From an uncultured Polycyclovorans sp. (lineage in GTDB: Bacteria > Pseudomonadota > Gammaproteobacteria > Nevskiales > Nevskiaceae), in assembly GCA_936928855.1 (NCBI GenBank), contig CAKZHZ010000039.1:1-17757 (forward strand): a DNA stretch of 17,757 nucleotides, written 5' to 3'. The notes under the pieces are model-generated. The model was not told the origin of the DNA. It did not search any database and saw nothing but the letters and a program-made list of their open reading frames with translations. Positions 8,839-15,121 of this stretch are shown here, in pieces (position 1 is the first letter of the stretch; each line of letters opens with the position of its first letter). The position numbers and the translations under genes are program-made.

Positions 8839-9741
8839 TCAGGACTCCACGCCCAGGGCGCCGTCGTCGGTATCGTCGCCGAGTCCGAACCAACCGCCGA
8901 CGGTGGTGCTGATCCGCCGCAGCAGGCTGGGCTTGATCTCGCGCTCGCCTAGATCGGCGGCGGTCGGCAGGTTGTTGCCACGGGCCAGCTGCTCTGCCGC
9001 CGCGGCCTGTGCATCCAGGCCCAGGGTGCGGTAGCTGCGCTCCATCAGGGCCAGGGCTTCGGCAGCGGCGGGGGCGCCGGGATAGGTGGCGACCAGGGTT
9101 TCGGCACGTCGCGCGGCCGCCAGATACGCGCCGCGTTTCACGTAGAACCGCACGATGTGCAGTTCGTGGCTGGCGATGCGGTTGCGCATTTCGATCATGC
9201 GCTGGCGGGCATCAGCCACATAGGGGCTGTCCGGGTACTTCTGCACCAGCAGCGCGAAGTCGTCGAATGCGCGCCGCGCATAGGTGACGTCGTCTTTCGT
9301 GGTGTCGACACCGAGGCCGGTGAGCACGCGGTCGCCACGGCTCTGGTTGATCACACCCTTGAGGTAGTGAATGTAGGCGCCGGCTTCATGCCGGGGATGG
9401 TCACGCAGAAAGCGGTCGGCGGCAGCCAGCGCGCGATCGGGTTCGAAGCTGCGGTGGTACGCGTAGACCCGCTCCAGCTCCGCCTGGGTGGAAAACACCG
9501 AGAAGGGATACCGCGTGATGAGCATGTCGTAACGCGAGATCGCCGTTGCGAAGTCGGACGACATCAGCGCCTCGCGCGCAGCCCGATACAATTCAGTGGC
9601 TTCCAGGCGCAACTCGCGCTGACTGACCCGGTCAGGTCCGAAGGGATTGTCCGGCGGCAGTACGGTGTCGCCCTTGGAAGCGCAGGCGCCGAGGGTGGCG
9701 AGAACGATGGCGAAGCCCAGTGAGCGGAGAACGGTGGTCAT
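8839..9741 (-). CDS. bamD: Outer membrane assembly lipoprotein BamD (ComL)
   Basis: BamD is an essential lipoprotein of the BAM complex that folds beta-barrel proteins into the outer membrane. The 300-residue product has a short signal and a lipobox LGAC with C20 as the lipidated cysteine. TPR-like helices run from about residue 45 to 255. Diagnostic segments are FATAISRYDMLITRYPFSVF, FLRDHPRHEAGAYIHYLKG, ARRAFDDFALLVQKYPDSPY and FYVKRGAYLAAARRAETL, which align well with E. coli BamD. An Asp/Glu-rich tail of about 40 residues extends beyond the E. coli length. The open frame continues far upstream, but the ATG at 9741 directly gives the lipoprotein signal. It is divergent from rluD, as I recall for comL/rluD in Pseudomonas. 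Confidence 0.95.
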   Translation of the reverse strand: MTTVLRSLGFAIVLATLGACASKGDTVLPPDNPFGPDRVSQRELRLEATELYRAAREALMSSDFATAISRYDMLITRYPFSVFSTQAELERVYAYHRSFEPDRALAAADRFLRDHPRHEAGAYIHYLKGVINQSRGDRVLTGLGVDTTKDDVTYARRAFDDFALLVQKYPDSPYVADARQRMIEMRNRIASHELHIVRFYVKRGAYLAAARRAETLVATYPGAPAAAEALALMERSYRTLGLDAQAAAAEQLARGNNLPTAADLGEREIKPSLLRRISTTVGGWFGLGDDTDDGALGVES

Positions 9742-9759
9742 GAAAGCGTCAGAAAGCGT
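9742..9759. repeat. Helically phased direct repeat in the bamD leader
   Basis: GAAAGCGT occurs at 9742-9749 and again at 9752-9759, ten bases apart, or one helical turn. On the bamD strand this reads ACGCTTTC twice, the second copy ending at the ATG. It takes the place of a Shine-Dalgarno sequence. It could be an operator, an RNA-binding site, or chance. Confidence 0.45.
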
Positions 9760-9776
9760 GCGGGATGCAGCGGTCG

Positions 9777-9782
9777 AGTATA
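9777..9782 (-). promoter_or_regulatory. Candidate -10 box for bamD
   Basis: The minus strand reads TATACT, five of six to the sigma-70 consensus. It lies 35 bases upstream of the bamD ATG, in the 45-base gap shared with rluD. No clear -35 is present upstream, where the rluD coding sequence begins. The spacing would give a leader of about 30 bases containing the direct repeat. Confidence 0.35.
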
Positions 9783-9786
9783 GCCA

Positions 9787-10779
9787 ATGCCGACGATGAC
9801 GCCCTGGGACGACGAGGAGCACCTCCTCAGCGGGGTGGTGGACGAGCATCTCGCCGGCTGTCGCACCGATGTGGCCTGTGCCCGTCTGTTCGAACAGTAC
9901 AGCCGGGCCCGGCTGCAGCAATGGCTGGCCGAGGGACGGGTGCGGGTCGACGGTGTGGTGGTCCAGCGTGCCCGTGATCCGGTACCGGAGGGCGCGGTGA
10001 TCGAGCTTGATGCGGAGCCAGTGGCGGATACGCGGGTGCTGCCCCAGGCGATTCCCCTGGAGGTACTGCATGCGGACGCGGACATTGCGGTCATCGTCAA
10101 GCCCGCGGGGCTGACCGTTCATCCTGGCGCGGGGCAGCCCGACGGCACCTTGCAGAACGCCTTGCTGCATCACTTTCCGCAGAGCGCTGCCGTGCCGCGC
10201 GCGGGTATCGTCCACCGTCTCGACAAGGACACCAGCGGGCTGCTCATGGTGGCGCTGACGCTGGAAGCGCACGCGACGCTGGTGGCGCAGTTGGCGGCGC
10301 GCGAGGTGCGGCGGGAGTACGACGCGGTTACCCAGGGGCCGTTGATCGCCGGCGGGACCATCGACGCTCCGATCGGGCGCCACCCCCGCGACCGGGTGAA
10401 GATGGCCGTGCTGCCCCGCGGCGGACGGGAGGCGGTCACCCACTATCGGGTGGAACAGCATTTCGGGCATCACACGCACCTTCGAGTACGCCTTGAGACC
10501 GGTCGTACCCATCAGATCCGGGTGCACTTCGCCCATCTCCGGCATCCGCTGGTGGGGGACCTCACCTACGGCGCGCAACTGGTCCGCGGCAGCGGGCTGC
10601 CGGAGCCACTGCGAGAGTGCCTGGCTGCGTTTCCGCGGCAGGCCCTGCACGCGCGCCTGCTCGGTCTGCAGCACCCCCGTAGTGGGCAGGCGATGCAGTG
10701 GGAATGTCCGCCGCCGGAGGATCTGGCGGGCCTGCTGTCGGCACTGGCGCAGTACGACCCCCGCGATGATGGCGCCTGA
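9787..10779 (+). CDS. rluD: 23S rRNA pseudouridine synthase RluD
   Basis: RluD makes the pseudouridines of helix 69 of 23S rRNA (1911, 1915 and 1917 in E. coli). The 330-residue protein has an N-terminal S4 RNA-binding domain (about 25-85, with RARLQQWLAEGRVRVDG) and a RluA-family catalytic domain. Motif II is GIVHRLDKDTSGLLMV (140-155), with catalytic D146. Later motifs are RREYDAVTQG and LETGRTHQIRVHFAHL. Synteny with bamD and pgeF favours RluD over RluC or RluA. An in-frame TAG at 9781-9783 limits the start to ATG 9787 or ATG 9796. Neither has a Shine-Dalgarno sequence, so initiation may be leaderless or nearly so. Confidence 0.92.
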   Translation: MPTMTPWDDEEHLLSGVVDEHLAGCRTDVACARLFEQYSRARLQQWLAEGRVRVDGVVVQRARDPVPEGAVIELDAEPVADTRVLPQAIPLEVLHADADIAVIVKPAGLTVHPGAGQPDGTLQNALLHHFPQSAAVPRAGIVHRLDKDTSGLLMVALTLEAHATLVAQLAAREVRREYDAVTQGPLIAGGTIDAPIGRHPRDRVKMAVLPRGGREAVTHYRVEQHFGHHTHLRVRLETGRTHQIRVHFAHLRHPLVGDLTYGAQLVRGSGLPEPLRECLAAFPRQALHARLLGLQHPRSGQAMQWECPPPEDLAGLLSALAQYDPRDDGA

Positions 10780-11518
10780 GGCAGGCTGGTCGGTGCCGGA
10801 TTGGGCGCTGCCGCCCGGCGTGAGGGCGTTGCAGACCTGGCGGGGCTCGCCGCAGGGATGGGGGTTCAATCTGGCGGGGCATGTGGGGGCGCCCCCGGCG
10901 GCGGTGGCGGCCAACCGTGCCCGACTTCAGGCGGCCATGGCCGGGGTTGAGCGCGTTGCCTGGCTGCAGCAGGTCCATGGCACGCGGGTGGTTGACGCGG
11001 GGCAGCTTGGAGAGGGCGAGGGCGAGCCCGAGGCCGACGCGGCGGTCACGCGTGCGCCCGGCGTTGCCTGTGTGGTGATGACAGCGGACTGCCTGCCGGT
11101 GTTGCTGGTCGATGATTCGGGCGCCACCGTTGCGGCTGCGCATGCGGGTTGGCGCGGACTTGCCGCCGGCGTGCTGGAGCGTACGGTGGCGACCATGGCA
11201 GTCGCCCCTTCGCGCCTGCGGGCGTGGTTGGGGCCGGCGATCGGGCCAACGGCCTTCGAAGTGGGCGCGGAGGTTCGGGCCGCCTTTCTCGCCAGGGATG
11301 CGGGGGCGGGGGCGGCTTTCCGCCCGGCGGCGCGGCGCGATCACTATTTTGCCGATCTCCCGGCGCTGGCGACCCGTCGTCTTCAGGCAGTGGGGATTCG
11401 CGACATCACGGCATCGGGGATCTGCACCGTGACTTCGGTGGATCGCTGTCCCTCCTTCCGCCGTGATCCCCGGGCCGGACGCATGGCGAGTCTGATCTGG
11501 CGGGATGCACGGGCCTGA
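10766..11518 (+). CDS. pgeF: YfiH/LACC1-family protein (peptidoglycan editing factor PgeF)
   Basis: This belongs to the family first annotated as polyphenol oxidase or laccase. E. coli YfiH (PgeF) edits peptidoglycan precursors carrying L-Ser in place of L-Ala, and relatives act as purine nucleoside phosphorylases. The 250-residue protein has the zinc-site residues H71 (QQVHGTRV), C109 (TADCLPVLL) and H126 (AAAHAGWRGL). Further signatures are GPAIGPTAFEVG (157-168) and SFRRDPRAGRMASLIW near the C-terminus. ATG 10766 is followed at once by a second ATG; either overlaps the end of rluD, so the genes are translationally coupled. The order bamD, rluD, pgeF is also found in Pseudomonas. Confidence 0.92.
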   Translation: MMAPEAGWSVPDWALPPGVRALQTWRGSPQGWGFNLAGHVGAPPAAVAANRARLQAAMAGVERVAWLQQVHGTRVVDAGQLGEGEGEPEADAAVTRAPGVACVVMTADCLPVLLVDDSGATVAAAHAGWRGLAAGVLERTVATMAVAPSRLRAWLGPAIGPTAFEVGAEVRAAFLARDAGAGAAFRPAARRDHYFADLPALATRRLQAVGIRDITASGICTVTSVDRCPSFRRDPRAGRMASLIWRDARA

Positions 11519-11534
11519 TCGAATTGCGGGCGAA

Positions 11535-11565
11535 GGTGCAATAGGCCGATTCTCCGTATTGCGCC
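11535..11565. repeat. Dyad upstream of the DUF1302 gene
   Basis: GGTGCAATA (11535-11543) faces TATTGCGCC (11557-11565), complementary over nine positions with one G-T wobble and a 13-base centre. It lies in the 137-base gap between pgeF and the DUF1302 gene. It could be a regulator operator; it overlaps TTGCGC (11559-11564), a poor -35 candidate 17 bases from TTAAAA. It could also be a weak terminator for rluD-pgeF, but only GTTTC follows. A perfect palindrome ACTGCAGT sits at 11588-11595. Confidence 0.45.
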
Positions 11566-11655
11566 GTTTCATCACGCTCTGTTAAAAACTGCAGTAAGAC
11601 CGGCGTGCCGTCAGGTGCGCCATCACGATAACGACAGTCTGAGGGAGCGAGCACA

Positions 11656-13989
11656 ATGGCTGTAATTCCCACCCCGCGTATGCGTCATCTTCTGAAAGGG
11701 CTGGCGGGGGCCGGTCTTCTGCTGCCCATGTCCGCCTCGGCGCTGCAGTTTGACCTCGGCGGCAACACCATCACCGTCGGCAATCTGTTCACCGTAGGCG
11801 CGCTGATGCGCATGCAGGACATCGACAGCAGCAATATCGGCAAGAGCAGCCTCAATCCCGGATTGTGCGTCAGCCGGGTGGGCGATGACGGCAGCAGTGG
11901 GCCGGGTGCACGCGGAAGCAACACGTTCGCCGGCAACACCTGCTCCGCCACCGCCGACGACGTGAATGGGGTCAATCCCAACGTGAATTTCGTGAGTCAG
12001 CCCGGCTCGTTTTCGCCGAATGCGGACAACGGCAACCTCAACTTCGACCAGTACGATCTGGTCCATGGTGCCGCCAAGCTGACCACCGACATCTCCTTCT
12101 CGGTGTTCGACGCCAATGTGTTCGTTCGGACGCTGGCGCTGTTCGATGCCGCCTACAATGATCTCGACCAATTCCATCCCGACACGACCCTGCAGCCGGG
12201 CGCCGATCCGTTTTCCTCCAGCGGCAAGGAAGTGATCGCACGCGAACTGCGCTTTCTCGACTTCTTCATCAGCCGCAGCTTCGACATCGGCAACCGTGCT
12301 GTGGGCGTCAAGATTGGCCAGCAGGTGCTGAACTGGGGCGAGTCGGGCTTCCTGTTGTCGAACTCCCTCAACGCCATCAACCCCGCCGACCAGGCACTGC
12401 TGCGCGTGCCGGGCTTCGATATCAAGGAACTTCAGCGGCCGTTGGGCATGGTGACGCTCAACACCGAGATCACCTACGGCCTCAACGTCGAGCTGTTCTA
12501 CGGATATGAATGGGAGCCGGTGTCGATCGATCCGGTCGGCAGCTTCTTCTCAGTGTCCGACATCCTCGGTGAGGGTGGGACCTACGCCATGCTGTCGTTC
12601 GCCAAGGCGCCGGAAGATCCCGGCCAGGCCTACCAGCCGGATGGCGCAGGGGATCCCTACCAGGGCAATGTGCGTGGCACCTATGTGCCCGGGGACAACC
12701 CGGATGATCCCATCTTCATCCTGAACTCGCAGTCCAGCCGCACGCTGCAGCGTAATTTCGCCGAGGAAGCGCGTCGCGAGCCAGACGATGGCGGGCAGTA
12801 CGGGATCTCGCTGCGCTACTTCGCCGAGAACCTCAATGGTGGCACCGAGTTCGGGTTCTACTTCTCCAACTATCACGCCCGCATCCCAAGTGTGAGCGGC
12901 TTTGCCGCCCAGGCCACCTGTCTGCCAGACAGTGTCAGCGGAGGCTTGGTGGGGGCGCTGGTGCCGATCGCGGCCAACTGTGGTCTGGACTTGTCGCTTG
13001 AGCAGATTCTGGCGTTGGTACAGAACACCGCAGGGGGCAACATCCAGCTTCCGGTCTCCGGCGAGGCGCTGCCGCTGGATACCGCGAACATCTTCGTCGA
13101 GTATCCGGAGGACATCCGCATGTATGGCATGTCCTTCAACACCACCGTGGGCAGCTATGCGCTGTCGGGTGAGTACGTTTGGCGCGACAACCTGCCGATC
13201 CAGGTGCACACCACCGACCTGATCTTCGCCCTGCTGCAGCCCGCCTTCCCAGCCAATGATCTGGACCTCACCATTGCCACGCTGCCGGGCCGGCGGACCG
13301 CTGTGCCGGACTTCATCCAGACCAACTATCGCGGCGTGGAAACCCTGCCGGGCCAGTATGTGCGGGGCTGGGAGCCGATGGGGATCGGCCAGCTGAACAT
13401 TGCGCTGCTGCGCTTGCTGGGCGCCACCGAGAACCCGTTCAAGGCTTCGCAGATGACCCTGCTGCTGGAAATGGGCTACACCCACCTGCCGGGGTACCCC
13501 TCCTTGTCGGAGTTTCAGGCCAACGGCGCGGGCACGGACACGCACATTTCCGGTGGCGCGGATCTGACCGTGGGGATCAACCCGCGGGATATCCGCTCCG
13601 ACGTCAACGATCCCAGCAGCGACAATCGGGACTTCTCTGGCGGTACCACCAATGGCCTGCAGAACCCGACCGCGTGGTATGACCGCGACGGGTTTGGCAC
13701 CAAGCACTCCTATGGCTACCGTTTCATCACACTGACGCGGTATGACAACGCCATCTTCGGCGCCAACCTTGAGTTTCTGAACGCGTTCTTCCACGACGTG
13801 GAAGGCGTGGGGCCCGGTCTGGGGCAGAACTTCGTCGAGGGCCGCAAGCAGGTCATCTCGGCGGTTCGGTGGGACTATCTGTCGAAGTATCTGGGTGAGA
13901 TTCGCTACACTTGGTTTACAGGTGGCGGCGTGCGCGATGCGCTTCGGGATCGTGACAATCTGCTGATCTGGCTGGGCTATCAGTTCTGA
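11656..13989 (+). CDS. DUF1302 family outer-membrane protein
   Basis: This is a large predicted outer-membrane protein of unknown substrate. It has 777 residues with a signal peptide, probably cleaved after SASA at residue 29. DUF1302 (PF06980) signatures are GQQVLNWGES (221-230), SNSLNAINPADQ (235-246) and the C-terminal KHSYGYRFITLTRYDNAI (683-700), then FVEGRKQV. The protein ends LLIWLGYQF with a terminal Phe, as expected for a BAM-assembled barrel. There are four cysteines only in the mature protein: C71, C96, C422 and C442. They fall as two local pairs that could form disulfides. GAGGGAG lies 8 bases before the ATG, a strong ribosome site. The DUF1329 gene that I recall often following this family is absent. 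A channel or receptor for hydrophobic molecules is inferred from the neighbours. Confidence 0.9.
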   Translation: MAVIPTPRMRHLLKGLAGAGLLLPMSASALQFDLGGNTITVGNLFTVGALMRMQDIDSSNIGKSSLNPGLCVSRVGDDGSSGPGARGSNTFAGNTCSATADDVNGVNPNVNFVSQPGSFSPNADNGNLNFDQYDLVHGAAKLTTDISFSVFDANVFVRTLALFDAAYNDLDQFHPDTTLQPGADPFSSSGKEVIARELRFLDFFISRSFDIGNRAVGVKIGQQVLNWGESGFLLSNSLNAINPADQALLRVPGFDIKELQRPLGMVTLNTEITYGLNVELFYGYEWEPVSIDPVGSFFSVSDILGEGGTYAMLSFAKAPEDPGQAYQPDGAGDPYQGNVRGTYVPGDNPDDPIFILNSQSSRTLQRNFAEEARREPDDGGQYGISLRYFAENLNGGTEFGFYFSNYHARIPSVSGFAAQATCLPDSVSGGLVGALVPIAANCGLDLSLEQILALVQNTAGGNIQLPVSGEALPLDTANIFVEYPEDIRMYGMSFNTTVGSYALSGEYVWRDNLPIQVHTTDLIFALLQPAFPANDLDLTIATLPGRRTAVPDFIQTNYRGVETLPGQYVRGWEPMGIGQLNIALLRLLGATENPFKASQMTLLLEMGYTHLPGYPSLSEFQANGAGTDTHISGGADLTVGINPRDIRSDVNDPSSDNRDFSGGTTNGLQNPTAWYDRDGFGTKHSYGYRFITLTRYDNAIFGANLEFLNAFFHDVEGVGPGLGQNFVEGRKQVISAVRWDYLSKYLGEIRYTWFTGGGVRDALRDRDNLLIWLGYQF

Positions 13990-14025
13990 GGCCCGTCCGG
14001 TTCTTCCGGGTGCATTTCCGGGCCT
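13989..14025 (+). repeat. Nested stem-loop between the DUF1302 and YCF48-like genes
   Basis: AGGCCCG (13989-13995, starting in the stop codon) pairs exactly with CGGGCCT (14019-14025). Inside it CCGG (13997-14000) pairs with CCGG (14006-14009) around a TTCTT loop. There is no T-run after it, so it is not a normal terminator. It could stabilise or attenuate the messenger between the two genes. Confidence 0.5.
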
Positions 14026-14092
14026 CTGCCGCTTGGCCGGGGCCCGATTCCAAATACGACGATCGCCACAGCAAGGCCGGGGGAGCACGGAT

Positions 14093-15076
14093 ATGAGACG
14101 CAGGATTCGGGTCGGTTTCGGGGCAGCGGGACTGTGTCTGCTGGCATCCATGGTGGTGCAGGCCCAGGACGAGCCCACGGTCAACATCATTCCCCGACCA
14201 GCGCAGATCATGCCGTTGGCGGACGAGAGCCTGCTGCTCGATGTGGTCAACAACGGCAAGCGGCTGGTGGCGGTGGGCGACCGAGGACACGTGCTGCTGT
14301 CCGCTGATGGCAACGAGTGGGCGCAAACCGAAGTACCGGTCCGCGCGGCGCTGACGGCGGTGGGTTTTGCCGACGGGGGCGAGGCCGGCTGGGCGGTGGG
14401 GCACGACGCCACCATCATCCACACCACCGATGGCGGTCACAGCTGGACCCTGCAGCACTTCGATCCTGAACTGGAGCGCCCATTCCTCGACCTGCTGGTA
14501 CTCGATTCGGACCGCGTCATTGCCGTTGGTGCCTATGGCCTGATGATGGTCACCACCGATGGCGGGAAGAGCTGGAATGAAGCCGATGCGGCAGCCATCC
14601 GCGAAGAGGAAGTCCACTTCAACAGCATTGCCAGGCTCAACGACGGCACGCTGTTCATTGCCGGTGAGCTGGGGATGCTCGCGTTTTCAACCGATGAGGG
14701 TGCCAGCTGGGTCCGACTCGAATCTCCCTACGAGAGCTCCTACTTTGGCGCGATGCCCGATGGTGAGCGTGGGGTGGTGGTGTTCGGCCTGCGAGGCACT
14801 TTGTTTCGCAACAGCGATCCGGTCAACCAGCAGGCCGTTGACGCCTGGGGAGCGATCGAGAATGACGACGTGGCCACGATGTTCGGGGGCAGCCGTCTGG
14901 CCGATGGTCGCATCGCTCTCGTCGGGCTCAATGGTGTGGTGACAGTCGTCGATGGCGACGCGGTACGCACCTTCAAGTCCGCGCGCGGCACACCGCTGTC
15001 GGCAACCATTGAGTTTGGCGGTGGCCTGCTGTCGGTCGGCGAGTCGGGTGTGCAGCGGGCACCGTTGCCCAACTGA
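14093..15076 (+). CDS. Secreted YCF48-like Asp-box beta-propeller protein
   Basis: This is a periplasmic protein of the YCF48/BNR-repeat superfamily, named after the photosystem II assembly factor but widespread in heterotrophs. It has 327 residues with a Sec signal (MRRRIRVGFGAAG, cleavage near VQA at 24). Four Asp-boxes are visible: SADGNEW (70-76), TTDGGHSW (111-118), TTDGGKSW (154-161) and STDEGASW (199-206). Two weaker blades follow, consistent with a six- or seven-bladed propeller. The ATG at 14093 is chosen because it begins the signal peptide and has GGGGGAG 7 bases upstream. It lies between the DUF1302 and RND genes on the same strand, so I infer a periplasmic adaptor or assembly role. 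The substrate is unknown. Confidence 0.88.
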   Translation: MRRRIRVGFGAAGLCLLASMVVQAQDEPTVNIIPRPAQIMPLADESLLLDVVNNGKRLVAVGDRGHVLLSADGNEWAQTEVPVRAALTAVGFADGGEAGWAVGHDATIIHTTDGGHSWTLQHFDPELERPFLDLLVLDSDRVIAVGAYGLMMVTTDGGKSWNEADAAAIREEEVHFNSIARLNDGTLFIAGELGMLAFSTDEGASWVRLESPYESSYFGAMPDGERGVVVFGLRGTLFRNSDPVNQQAVDAWGAIENDDVATMFGGSRLADGRIALVGLNGVVTVVDGDAVRTFKSARGTPLSATIEFGGGLLSVGESGVQRAPLPN

Positions 15077-15121
15077 TCGCCACGCGACCAATCACGAATC
15101 AGGAAATTCAGGGGAGACACC

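Noticed and set aside
8834..8846. AGTCC-TCA-GGACT dyad at the nadE/bamD convergence as a bidirectional terminator
   Set aside because: Only a 5-base stem with a 3-base loop, overlapping the bamD stop, with no T-run on either strand.
9742..10914. N-terminal extension of the bamD frame to 691 codons
   Set aside because: The extension is antisense to rluD, and the internal ATG at 9741 begins a textbook lipoprotein signal.
12550..14427. Minus-strand open frame (625 codons) spanning DUF1302 and the YCF48-like gene
   Set aside because: It crosses two well supported plus-strand genes and their gap; low-complexity shadow composition.
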